This document shows positions 1 through 11,718 of a DNA stretch of 64,000 nucleotides, piece after piece. Each line of letters opens with the position of its first letter. Position 1 is the stretch's first letter. Origin of the DNA: Sindora glabra (Eukaryota > Streptophyta > Magnoliopsida > Fabales > Fabaceae); contig CM035226.1 of the NCBI GenBank assembly GCA_020226215.1, positions 88,808,895-88,872,894 of the forward strand. Reading direction: 5' to 3'. The notes under the pieces are model-generated. The model saw nothing but the letters and a program-made list of their open reading frames with translations, had not been told where the DNA came from and made no database searches. The translations under genes and the position numbers were made by a program.

Positions 1-250
1 AGTTGAAGTAACCGGAGACGGAACAAATGATGCCCCAGCCTTAAAAGAAGCCGACATAGGCCTATCCATGGGGATTCAGGGAACAGAAGTGGCCAAAGAA
101 AGCTCGGATATGGTCATCTTGGACGACAACTTTACTTCAGTAGCCACAGTCTTAAAATGGGGAAGGTGTGTTTATAACAACATCCAAAAGTTCATTCAAT
201 TCCAACTGACAGTAAATGTTGCAGCACTGGCAATCAACTTTGTGGCAGCA
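1..250 (+). pseudogene. Ca2+-ATPase (ACA12/13-like) fragment: hinge to transmembrane segment
   Basis: This is the C-terminal half of the catalytic part of a plant plasma-membrane-type, autoinhibited P2B Ca2+ pump. Frame 2 reads in from the left window edge. It carries the P-domain hinge [16 protein letters not shown], then [20 protein letters not shown], then the start of the next membrane segment ([20 protein letters not shown]). The [13 protein letters not shown] wording is what I associate with the intronless ACA12/ACA13 subgroup; this is family knowledge and was not searched. Homology stops abruptly at about 250, right after NFVAA, where the family continues with further membrane helices. 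The frame then runs through unrelated sequence (the antisense of the next feature) to a stop near 302. No mutation is visible within the fragment itself, so the break, not drift, is what inactivates it. Confidence 0.9.
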
Positions 251-657
251 ATACCTAACAAGGTTAAACCATTTTCACTGACCTTATTTGCTTCTTGGTC
301 TTGAAGCTCTTCTTCTTCAACTTGTTTTGTTGCAAAAGCAATGCATCGGAGGCTGCTGGCTGCCATTCCTTCAATGATATGCTCAAATTTTGACATTTCA
401 CCGTCATCTAAATCTTTCACAATGCCAGAAGCACCGTAGTAACTGGAACACATTTTTAGTACAATCTCTGCCGCCCCTTTCCAGTGTACATGAGTTGTAT
501 TATCTACTTTCCTCCTGATCATAACCCCGCTTCTTTTCTTCTTTGAATTGAAGGCCTCAACATGGATTATGGAACAATTTTGTGTAATGAGCTTCATCTC
601 CATATTTAAATCCATAACAGCCCATGAAAGAATAGCTTTTTCTGTGGGACTACTTGA
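250..657 (-). pseudogene. Ca2+-ATPase (ACA12/13-like) fragment: nucleotide-binding domain, inverted
   Basis: Read on the minus strand this is the N-domain of the same kind of Ca2+-ATPase. It opens with SSPTEKAILSWAV (about 655-617), continues with HVEAFNSKKKRSGVMIRRK, HVHWKGAAEIVLKMCSSYY and a MAASSLRCIAFA segment, and ends with NGLTLLGI at about 250. The family motif that should follow (a VGIKDPCRPGV-type stretch) is absent. The sequence instead reads into the antisense of the neighbouring fragment. The open frame is continuous over about 400 bases, so the decay is recent or mild. In a normal protein this piece lies N-terminal to the hinge fragment at 1-250 and on the same strand; here it lies downstream and inverted. 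Upstream of 657 the match ends in AT-rich DNA, so the rest of the N-terminal half is missing. Confidence 0.88.
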
Positions 658-2470
658 AAATATTTATAGCCTCTTATGTTAAATTGCCAAGATGAGTTGC
701 CGAGAACTTATATGGCCTTGCCCTTGAATGGTGGGTAAAGGTATCGAAATAAGTTGAGTTTAATAGGTTAACTTCGTACTAGTATAATTTTGCTTGACAT
801 GGAACTATACTTGGTATAAAAAATAATAATAATGACCTGACCTAATAAGGAACTAGTACTAATACTAATTAACCCAATCTGATAAAGGACTTGAATTGAT
901 AAGTGTTAACATGTCAATATATTTTATTAGCTCGTTAGCCTGATAATAGTAATAAGTAATAAATAATTAATTTATTATATATTTAATTTTTATGTAGATA
1001 TTAAAATTATATATATGAGCAACATAAAATAATTTTTTATATTAAAATTGATATATTTATATATTTAATATTGTCAATATATATTATATAATTTTATCAA
1101 AATAAATAATTATATTAAAATTTGAATTAGTAATTTAATATTAAAATTTTAAATTATTTAAAAAAATTAAATAAATAATTTTAACATTAATTTTAAATAT
1201 ATTATATACATATATATCATATAATACATTATTATTTATTTTTTATTATTATATATAAATTATTATAATTATTTTTATTAATATATTATTTATATAATTA
1301 TTTACTTATATATATTTGATAATATATAAATTATTAAATATATTTATTTTTATATATAATACTTTAAACTTGATCTATATATATTTAATAATATAAATTT
1401 ATTTTATTAAATAAAATAAATATATAAATATATAATATAAAATTCTTTATTAATATAAAATTTAAATTATTTTACTAAATGCAAATTTTAACATTTATTA
1501 GATTTTAATAATATATATTTATTTTATTAAATATGTATTTAATATATATTTATTTTCATATATAATATATATGATAATAATATTATTATTATTATATTTA
1601 GTAAATAATAATAATTTTTAATTAATTAATGATGTAAAATTAATAATAAATAAATAACTAATATGATAATAATAATAAAATGTAACGGATTATAAAAATT
1701 AACCTAAACTTGCTTCATAAATGTCAACTTGGGATTGAGATTGAAGCAGGTACTGTAGCAAGTACTGTAGTAACCCGACCTAATAAAAAAGTAGTCCGAC
1801 CTACGACTAACTCAACATATAATTTTTGCTCGTTAGATTAGTCCAGTAGAGTTGAGTTAACCCATTTTGACAAATCTAACGACAAGAATTTAAAGTTGTG
1901 AACCATATGTATTTAATTATGGAGAATTTTTTGTATGCTTTGATTACACTGTGTTCTTGCTACTCTATCAATAAAGTTGAATTAGTATTAACTTCTTCCA
2001 TTTTTAATATTTTAAAATTAGAAAATTAAATTTTAAAATGCATGGATTTTACAAAATGATAAATGGTCAATAAAATTAATAATTGGTCATTATTTATTAA
2101 TTGGAGCAGTCCAATTATCAATATTTATGATTTTAATATCTTGAAATTTAAAAAATTAATTTTTTACAAAAAAAATATATTTCATACATAACATGTCCTT
2201 ACTTCTACCCACCTATCCAATAGTTAGAATGCAATTACAAATTTCAATATCTTAAAAATTGAAAAATATAATTTTCAATGCATTTTAGTTAACAAAATTA
2301 ACGATTGTCTCTTTTCTATTATTTCTAACACCATTCTTTCTCTACTTCCAGCCACTATTGCTTAGCATGCCTCCCTTCTAGCCATTGTGAACTACAATTG
2401 CAAGATGGAGTTATGAAAGCACGACTAATCTTATCTATGGAATAAGGTTTTAGGATGTCCTTCTAGCATG
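658..2470. other. AT-rich intergenic DNA
   Basis: No coding frame or RNA gene is visible. The centre (about 960-1690) is almost pure A/T, with runs of TTA, ATAAT and TATATA. It is flanked on both sides by slightly more GC-containing stretches (about 700-950 and 1690-1890) that share words such as GACCTAATAA, GTTGAGTT and GGTTAAC/GTTAACCC. This could be a degraded transposon with an AT-rich core, but I could not define ends. Confidence 0.5.
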
Positions 2471-2479
2471 TAAGCTTTA

Positions 2480-2790
2480 GGGTGCTTAACCAGCCTAAAG
2501 CCTACAAATTTGCTGAATTAGTCCATGGATTTTTTGCGGATTAAGTTTACAAAAAATAGGCAAGCAAAAAAAAAGCCTAAATTGGTCAGGTCCATGCAAA
2601 TCAAATTTGCATGGATTATGGCCCAACTGCCTTTTTAAAACAAAAATAAGTCAATTTGTAGGCTTACAATATGGACTAGACTGTTTAAAATGGGCTCACT
2701 TAAAATTCAAGCCTTAGTGAACTGAGTCCAAACAAACCAAGCCTATGCAGACTCTAGCCCAATCCATTTCGCAAAGTCTATTAAGCACCC
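2480..2790. mobile_element. Small TIR element (MITE-like), copy 1
   Basis: The element begins GGGTGCTTAA (2480) and ends TTAAGCACCC (2790), a perfect 10 bp inverted repeat that extends to about 14/16 when outer bases are included. There is no open frame inside. Internal words such as ATGGGCTCACTTA, AACTGAGTCCA, AACCAAGCC and CTATTAAGC recur near the same end of a second copy at 38641-39255. A hAT-type non-autonomous element is plausible from the TAGGGTG-like end, but no clear target duplication is visible, so the superfamily is inferred. Confidence 0.6.
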
Positions 2791-3049
2791 CAAGGCAAGT
2801 TGCCATAATTTTTGCCACTGTCAAGATGGGAGAAGCCTATTTAGGTGCACGTAACAAGTTTTAAAACATTATACATTAATATTTTCACCTAATTAGGTTC
2901 ATATTAAAAGCCTTAATGGTATATAGATATATCAATTTTCTTGTTTTAATTTTTAAAAAATAAGAACATGAAAATTTAGCTTACTAAAATGTTATAGTTA
3001 GAACTTAAAATAGAAATTTTTTAAGGAAAAGTAGTTAGTATCATATTAC

Positions 3050-3186
3050 TTATAATTTATTCTTATAGATTAGTGAATAAGAGGAAAAAGAACATGATGT
3101 TAAGTGCTTTAGAAAAATCTTAGAGGGATTAGGTAAGTGTATATTATACCTTAAATTAATTTTTCATTTAAATATGTGTTTCTTTT

Positions 3187-3229
<43 letters not shown>

Positions 3230-4700
3230 ATGTTCATATATAGATTAAAGGATTTATAAAACCTTCTAGTTATAGCTAAGCTCTCATTTTTACTTGTACT
3301 TAGGGAGCTGTAAGTTGATTATCTATTATTACCTAACTTTTGTAATGCTTGTTGATGTATTTATATACTTGAGTTATATCTTTCTTTTTGTAATATACTA
3401 GTAGTTGCTCCTTTGAGGCCATGTAATGAAAGCATAACATTGTTAATATCAGGTTATGATGTATTATGAGAATTTTTATGTCAACTTATTAATTATTATT
3501 GATTGACTATATTATTAATACTATATTTGGAATGTGTTGATTGAATGGTAATGAAAAATGATATAGTGTGAATGATGCATTGGACATGCTTGATATGACA
3601 AGATAGAAAAGACATTTGATAGTGTGAAATAATATAGGATTCAATAAAAATATTTGTAAAGGGATAAAGTTAGTCTCAAAGGAATGAGGTTAAGTTTATA
3701 AAAAGACAATGTTCACCGAGATTCATAACAAAATTTAATTACTTTCTTCTATTCTACATTTTATGTTTGTAAAGTTATCTATGTGATTGCAAGGTTGATT
3801 ATGTGATAATGAATTTATGGATGTAACCAAGTTAATGTATAGGTGTTATAAACTAGTGCAAGAATCTTGTTAACTAATATTTCATATGTGTATTATTTTT
3901 GAATAATTGATGAATTTTTCAAGCATTCTTGTCGATCCATACTTGTATGTTGGTAGAAACTTAGGTATGATATTGTGAAAATTTGTTGGTTATTATAGCC
4001 CAGCTTTCCTAAAAACTTGAAATATGTATAAGTAGAAGAATGCATTAGTTAAAAACATACCTATGAAATAAAAAGCCAATATAAAATTTAGTGGAATAAT
4101 ACTAGTTAATTTATTTGCTTAAATTCAAGTATTCTTTAAGTAAGTTTTAAACATTAGTTATAGGGAGATCTATACACATTGGGTTTAAATAACTCATTCT
4201 TTCTTTTATTTTAAACATTTCAAGTGTGACTTAAGTTATCAAATTAAGTTACTTTCAGGAAAGACCAAGACATTTCAATTAAAGAATTTGACAATTAGGG
4301 AGATGTTATTGAAAATTAAGTCTTAGTAAAAATTATTTATGTCATGTTGTTTATTTTTCAAGCATGGTTGAGTAGTAATACTTATTAGTTCAATCACAAG
4401 TTTATGTCCTAAGGTAGGTAACCCTTTTAAAGTGTTCATAAATGGAAAAAACTCAATCCATTCATTTTCTTAAAAGATTTAAGTCACATTTTAGTCCCTA
4501 TAAAAATGACTACATTTCTATTAGGCCAAAGTTAGTGTAATCAGATACTAGGCTAGTGGAACTAGTTAACGAGTTCCATACCGATCACTATCAAGGTAGG
4601 TTGTGATATAATACTTTTGTAATTTCAAGAACAAATATTAGAATAGTTACCTAGAAAGAAAAAATTATTATAACAAATTAACTAAATAATGATTGAATAA
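3050..4700 (+). mobile_element. Degenerate LTR-like sequence related to the block at 11719-15162
   Basis: There is no coding potential. The order of short motifs parallels the plus-strand LTR-like blocks in the duplicated region. A stretch with GATTGACTATATTATTAATA and TTGGAATGTGTTGATTGAA (about 3510-3545) resembles about 13840-13980, and AACTCATTCTTTCTTTTATT (about 4190) resembles the AACTCATTTATTTTTATTTT tract at about 14757. I infer an old, diverged copy of the same retroelement LTR. Ends are not defined. Confidence 0.35.
3191..3227. repeat. (CA)n microsatellite
   Basis: An uninterrupted run of about 18 CA dinucleotides in otherwise AT-rich DNA. Confidence 0.97.
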
Positions 4701-5224
4701 ATATAAGCTAATACTCAACCTAAAGTCATAAAAAATCATTCGTTAGGGCTATGAAATGGCTAGCTAAATGTGTTACATGTCATCATGCTTGCTCTTTATA
4801 ATGTGATCAAATAATTTAATAGGCTCCTTGGCAAAGAAGAACCTATTACAAAAATAAACAATAATGTTAATTACCATATTAATTAATGAAATTAAGAAAT
4901 TGAAATAAGCAAAATATATTAAAAAGACTATGTACTCATTCGTGTAGGGTATAACACTCTCCCTATGATTAAGAAAATGTTAATTCATACCAAATACTCT
5001 AAAAGAAGGTCACGATATCAGGGTGGACCCCATAGCCACATGGGATTGCTATTGTATAGCCTTGTCCAACGAAAGTTGCAATGTTAGTGATTAGGCCAAT
5101 CCCTCACTAGCACCAATTATGGGCCAAATATGTGTCTAAGAAGAGTGTAAGTGGGCATTGATGACCATTAGTAGGACTACCTTATCTTGACAATTAGCCT
5201 TCACCAAAACTTTGTCTTCTCATT
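4700..5224. other. Intergenic DNA, no gene seen
   Basis: Moderately AT-rich. The stretch around 4940-5215 has higher GC and contains TATAACACTCTCCCT, which could be a retroelement terminus. No reading frame of note. Confidence 0.4.
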
Positions 5225-5950
5225 TATCATTAATAAATGAAACACATTTCTAATTAATCATTATATAATTAATTAAATAAGTTAATTAATTAAAAGTTTA
5301 TGATACTTAATCATTAAATAATTAACAAATTAAAAACCTTAAACTTGTAAAATTATCTATTACTTATTCTAATAAAGTAAATAAATAAATTGAGCTATTA
5401 ACTAAATAAGTTTATTAATTAAATGTTTATAATATTTAATTATTAAATAATTAATTAAGTAAAAAATCCAAAACTTGTAAAATTACCTATTCTATCTAAA
5501 TAAATAAAATAATTGAACAATTAACTAAATAAGTTCACTAGTTAAATTAAATATTATATATTTATAATATTTGATAACTAAATAATTAACTTAGTAAAAA
5601 AGCCTTGAAGTTATAAACTGATCTATTCTAATTGTACAAATAAATTAATTTAACAATTAACCAAATAAGTTAACTAACTAAACCTTTATAATATTTAACC
5701 ACAAAATAATTAACTAAATAAAAAACTTGAACTTGTAAAATTACCTAATCTAACTAAGTAAATAAATTAACTGAGTAATTAATTAAATGAACTAAATATT
5801 TAAATATTTGATTACTAAATAATTAATTAAATAAAAAATCTTGAACTTATAAAACTGCCTATTCTAATTAACTAAATAGATAAATTGAGTAATAAATTAT
5901 TATAATTAACTAAGCTTTTTTAATTTAATTAACTAAATAAAATTAACTAA
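5225..5950. repeat. AT-rich tandem repeat, unit about 115-135 bp, at least 5 copies
   Basis: The anchor word AACTTGTAAAATTA (or a close variant) recurs at about 5342, 5472, 5608, 5730 and 5844, giving spacings of 130, 136, 122 and 114 bases. Between anchors each unit has the same order: CCTATTCTAA, an AAATAAATAAATTGAG tract, ATTAACTAAATAAG, TTTATAATATTTAA, then TAAATAATTAA. Units differ by many substitutions and small indels, so the array is old. A degenerate sixth unit may lie near 6065. Confidence 0.75.
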
Positions 5951-7934
5951 ATATTCAAAACAACATACTCTAAATAAGTCCACATATTAAGCAATTAATT
6001 AAATAAATAAATTAAATATTTCTAATTAAGGATACTAAATAATTAGCCAAATTATTTAACCCTAAACATATAGAATTGACTATTTTAATTAAGTAAATGA
6101 ATTAATTAATCATCAAACTATTCTAATTAACATTCAATAAACATTTAAAATTATAGAAATTAACAAGTCTTTATACTTAACATATTAATGGAACTGATAA
6201 TACTTTTGAATCAATTAAATAAATAAAGCTTTTGTAAGTAAATGAAAGAAATAAACTATCAACTTGTACCCAAAAACAAAGAAAAGGCTTTTGGAAGACA
6301 TTAGACTAAAATTGTATAGAATATCCAAAAAAAGTAGTAAAATCATTTAGTACAATTAGCAAATAAAATATTAGGAACAATTTAATTAATTTAGAATTTG
6401 TAAATTTACTACTAAAATATAAGAATGAAGCTTAAGGGTAGAAAGAACTCCAACGCATACCAAGAAATTTTCAAAAAGTGAAGGATAAGAGATTTTGCAT
6501 GCTATTTCATATTGTTCAAACTTTTAGATGAATTTTTTGCTTGGAATCCATCATAAGTTGCAAGATTTTAAAAATTAAAATTTTACACTAGGTTTTTGTT
6601 GGATTTCTAATAAAATAAATCCATAGAAAATAATGAGACTTTTGAATTTAGCCATTCGATTCCCAATGATTAGTTGTATTTTTTCTGATGAATTAACCAT
6701 TTTTGTCGAAGACCTTCCATTTTCAAGTAATGTAAAGATGGAAAGAAGAAAAATTGAAAAAGTGTTTTCAAAATTCAAAAACTTTTTCCACTAAATAGAT
6801 ATAGAAAAGGGGTAAAAAAGGCTTTAAAATTTCAAAATTATCTCTTTCTAGACTTTATTAAATAACTTTATTGACATGTGATAGAATTTATTTTGTCATT
6901 TAATAAATTATTTTTTTACTCTTTTTTACTTTTTAATCAAATTTAAAAAAATTAAAATTTTTATTATTTTATTTTTATTTATTTTCTATACATCCAAATA
7001 AAAACTAAAAAATAAATTTTCATATATTTTCCTACTATTTTTTTACTTATTTTCTTTCTATACTTTTTTCTTATCACATTCAAACAAAAAGTTTATAACA
7101 TAAATTTGAACCCATAACCCTATAAAGAAAGGGGAAACAAAAACTCCAAAATAATATCAAGTGTGGAAGTGTAGGTAACATCTATAAATGGTGATTATGC
7201 TTCTATTTCAACACCTTCCAATCATTTAGAACCATTGAAAGATTAGATCAGGTGGCACAAACTAATAGCTCCAAGTAGCAATATGGTATAAAAGGATGGA
7301 ATGCCCTTCCTCTACTATGTAAGATAAAAAAATTATTTAAAATTATTTTTAATGATGTTAATTCTCAAAATTGGAAAAAATTAATAATAAAAGAAAGGTT
7401 TAATATTGTGATTATTTTTATGAATATATAAATCATGGTTGATATAATTATTTTTGTCTTATATGCATTAATTAAATATTTCATAATTTGATTTGAACCA
7501 ACTACAGATTTTTTTATCACAATTATCCAATTTATTTCAAGTATAAATATAATGAAATTTTGTGCATAATATTAAATATTACTTAAATAAATCAAACTTA
7601 ATTCAATAGATTAACATGTTTATTAAACCTAAAATAGAGGTTAATTATAAGTTTAAACCCTCTCCCTTCATGAGAGTATACACAGTGTTCTTTGTTGTCA
7701 TCATTAAAATAGCCTAGAGGTCGAATCTTCTTCGTAAGAGAAGGCCTAAGCCTAATTGTGTTTTGTGTCTTTATATTTTTAGATTGATTCAAATAAAATT
7801 CTAGTCTCTCTATTATTGATTGTAAGGAAAAGCATTCAATTTGAATCTATTTTCTTAGGTTAGTTAGTGAAATTGATTGGACACAACGTAAGATTTCAAT
7901 CTTTAATGTTCTTCTCAAGTATAGTGTTTCTCTG
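5951..7934. other. AT-rich intergenic DNA
   Basis: No supported gene. Short minus-strand open frames near 6575-6778 and 7598-7792 have the composition expected of AT-rich filler and match nothing I know. The stretch 7080-7320 has somewhat higher GC but no recognisable protein. Confidence 0.5.
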
Positions 7935-8514
7935 GATTTAATTTTGAATTCTAAAATTTTAATTTTCAATGTGTTTCACTTAATTTTATCAATTACAATA
8001 AATTAATTATATCAAAACTTTGAATGATTACATTCCAATTACATAATAAAATTTTAGCATAATAAATTAATTAGTAATAAAATTTTCATATAGAAATTAA
8101 AAAGTAATTAAAATGGTAGAACATTTTACTCCAAACCTTAAAATTTTTTTAAGATTTACTAAATATCAATTATATATCTTCTTTCAATTATTATAGCATT
8201 ATTTAACGCATTATATAGTATAATAGAAGAAGAAAATTGGATAGTATAGTATTGTATAAGATAGAGTATTGTAATATAATAAGGAAATAAAATTTAAAAA
8301 GTAATCAAGAAGGTAAAACAACTTACTCCAACATTAGAAAATTTTTAAGATTTACAAAAAATTAATTACATATCTTCTATCAATTATTATAGGCTCGTTT
8401 GACACATTATACAATATAGTACAAAGACAGTTGGATATTATAATATCATATAGCATAAGGTATTATCCTATACTAATAAGATAAATGTTTATACAAAATC
8501 ATTCTATCCCCTAC

Positions 8515-11041
8515 TATTTATATATATTAAAAATATATTAACTTGAATTTTAAAATTTTAAAATTTTGATTTAATTTTCCATATAATTCTATCAATTAAA
8601 GAATCAATCATACAAAATTTAAATAATTATACTTGAGAAGTTAATTAAAATAAAATAAGTGGTTATAAAAATTTAACAAAGACCACTAGTGAATTTTGTC
8701 AAAATGATTGGCTTTGACCTTTCAATGATCTTTTATGAATAACTCAAAAACTACTTATGAATTTTTCATGAAACATATTTCATGTGAAAATAAACTTAAA
8801 GAACTTTTCACGAACTAATCCTTTTTGTAAAATGGTTAAACGATGAAAGAGTTATGACTTTTATAAATTAAGTTTAAAAATTTAATTTTTCATAATTTAA
8901 AATTTTTTACCTTTATCCATTATTTTTGTGATATCTTAAAATATACATAAGATATCTTAATTACCTTTCCAATTATAAATGATTTTCCCAAATAGGTATA
9001 AGATGAACAAGTTATGACCATTTAAAGTCAATTTAACAAAATTGTTTTAGTATAGATGACTACATAGTTGACTTTAAAACCCCAAAGGCCATTTGAAAGT
9101 TGCATAATTGACTCTATAAAAAATTATGAAATTCTAAAGGCCACTTAATCAACTATACAATCTATTATAGAGCAAAAATTGCATTTTAAAGCTTTAGACA
9201 TGTTCTAGAAGGTGATATGTTGCATAATTGATTATATAGTCAACTATGCATCATAGAAACTCAATAAGTTAGTTGATATAAAGCCATTTCATTAAAAAAA
9301 CTTCATTTAAACCTTGTTACTTAAGAATTACAAGCTCCAACATTTTCATTCCAAGGTTACATTATGATCTAACCTTTACAAACTTGAACCTTATTACTTT
9401 AGGGTCATATTATGACCTAACCATCGTAAGTTGGCACATGAATCTCATGCATAAGGTTACATCATAGGCCTATCATCTCCCCTAACATCATTAAAGTTAA
9501 TCAAAATATAATGTTATCACAATAGCACAAATGCCTTAAGTAACACTTTAATCATTGTAAATCAATAATAATATTTGCATGTTCAAATCTACAATCATCT
9601 TATGCCTTTACATGGCTAGATATCTTATCCTTATTATTATAAATTACATAATTAAATAATATAACAAATAAATATACCATCATGGCTTATATGTCCAAAA
9701 CATAATCATGTCACATTGCATGGCCCCACATCATATGTTTAATCTCTATTTAAAATAATAACTAAAGTTATCATTAAGGAACATTAAGATATACCTTAAC
9801 CCCTTATATGTCATGATATCATAGGTTAAACAAAGTGTAATCAACTATATACTTAACTATAGGAGCCTCACTAGCAACTTTAAAGTCCATAGTTAACTAT
9901 AAGGATTCAAAGAGTAACTTTGATGCTAATAGTCAACTGTAAAATCTAGAAAGTAACTATTTGGCTCATAGTCAATTATATAATTAATCATGGTTGCCCA
10001 AAATACATGTTCTAGTGCATAGTTGACTATAAAGTCAACTATGACATAGTTTCTAGCAAGTTTCATACAATTTTTCACTATTTATTTGACAAATTTATCA
10101 TCAAAATATATTTATCCTACTACAAATCCATATCAAATCACAAATACATATTAAAGATGTAGCATTTATGCCATATCTAATATTAAAACCAAACTAAATA
10201 TACAAATCATCACTTTTTCTTATACAATCAAATAGAACATAAATTTTTAACCTAAACTAAACATAACTATCTTAATCTTTTAGATAAGGCTAGAATAATC
10301 ACTTACTTAGTATGAAGGAAGACTTGAAAAGTTAGATTCTAAGCTTTTTAGCTCTAATCTCCAAAAATCCAAAGATTCTAAGTTAAGGTTTATGTTTTCC
10401 TTTTTTTGAATCAATTGCTTGATCCTTTCAAATCTAAAAAAAACTATAAAGAATATAGTTACCATAAAGATTTTACCTTGCTTATGTGAATGATTTGATA
10501 AAAATTTACTCTTTAATTACTTGATTGAAGAGGAATTGTGGAAGAGAAGAAGAAGCAAAAAAAGAAAAGGAAGGGAGTGAAAAAGAAGCAATTAGGGTTT
10601 GGAAAATGGAGTTAAAATGAGGATTAAGAGCTAACTTTATCTTTAAAAGGCTAGGGTCAATTTTATTATTATTTTTCTTAAATATCCTTCATACTCTTAT
10701 TTCTACTTTTAATTGCTTATAACCTTTAGTTCTTTTATTTAAAAGACCTTTCCTTGACGAATCCTTTCATGTTGTCCTTTTCAAGCCCAACTCTAATAAC
10801 TTGTTTCTATTTATTACAAAGTTCTATTCCATACTTATCTAATTAACTAATTCTCTTCTCTTAATATATTATTCATATTTTTTATCAGAATTTATTTATT
10901 CTACATAAAATCTCCATTTTGAATTTTTGCTATAATAATTAATTTATTAATCTTTATTTTCATAATATAAAATTCTAAAATTCTAAGGAAAATATAACAA
11001 GTAAATGAATAATTAAAAATTTTAAATTCTAGGGTGTAACA
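8515..11041 (-). mobile_element. LTR-like block, minus orientation (copy A)
   Basis: On the minus strand the block opens with TGTTACACCCTAGAATTT at 11041, the usual TGT...-type start of plant Ty3/gypsy LTRs. It runs through a purine/pyrimidine-rich segment (10530-10620) and then a long non-coding tract. No gag-pol coding was found, so it is a solo or truncated LTR. Its 3' end was not resolved; 8515 is a guess from where the repeated TTGAATTTTAAAATTTT motif starts. The equivalent block in copy B ends at 30648. Confidence 0.45.
9040..10060. repeat. Cluster of ATAGTTGACTAT-like palindromic motifs
   Basis: About ten variants of (C)ATAGTTGACTAT or its reverse complement lie within 1 kb: near 9066, 9105, 9148, 9233-9250, 9838, 9857, 9890, 9938, 9966 and as a pair at 10019-10045. 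They sit inside the minus-strand LTR-like block. The core TTGAC equals the W-box core, but a regulatory role is not shown. The cluster is partly preserved in copy B at 28690-29620. Confidence 0.6.
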
Positions 11042-11084
11042 TATTTATTTCATTACATATTTTTTATTTTTTTAAATTATTCCT

Positions 11085-11400
11085 GTTATTTATAGGTCAA
11101 ATGACAATATTACTAAATAATATTGATGAAACATAATATATTTGATTTTTATTATAAAAAAAGTAAGATAAAGATTTAATTCAATTGAGTAAGTTAACCA
11201 TATATTCTATTTTTTAACTCTTGATATAATATAATTCATGAAGTATATTTCTTTTTTGTATTTGCCCCATTTCATTTTGTTTTTTTGTTTTACACTCACA
11301 CCTTTTGCTTACTATTTATATACTAATATTATTAAGTAGCATAAATTTGACATGGTATATTTTATTTTTATTATTAAAAACATAAATAAGCTAAAAAAAA
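11085..11400. repeat. Dispersed repeat family, member 1
   Basis: The pattern TTTATAGGTCAAATGACAATATTA, then ACATAATATATTTGATTTTTATTATAAAA, then an A/T tract is shared with about 15245-15560, 30690-30950, 34975-35270 and 62380-62520 in this window. It has no coding capacity. It is probably part of a retroelement or MITE. The boundaries are approximate. Confidence 0.5.
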
Positions 11401-11718
11401 TTAATATAAAGAATATTAATTAAGATGATTAATTAATTATCATTCTTTATTTAATAAAATATTTAAATATTAGAAATAAAAACTTATTTATTTAATATTT
11501 TCAATATTTTCTTGATATGAATTTTTAAATGCTATATTTCGAAATAAATATATATTAATTGAGATTTTATTAAGATTTTACAGCTCATGTATTATTTCAC
11601 TTTCCTTTTTCTTTCATAATAGTAAAAGTAGTTAAATAACTGAACATACACATGTAAAAGCTAGAGATTAAACTTTGAATACAGTAGAAGGCACAAGGCT
11701 TTTAAGGACCATTATGGG

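Noticed and set aside
5225..5950. Regularly spaced repeats suggesting a CRISPR-like array
   Set aside because: Units are 115-135 bp, AT-rich and diverged throughout, with no short conserved repeat plus unique spacers, in a plant nuclear context.
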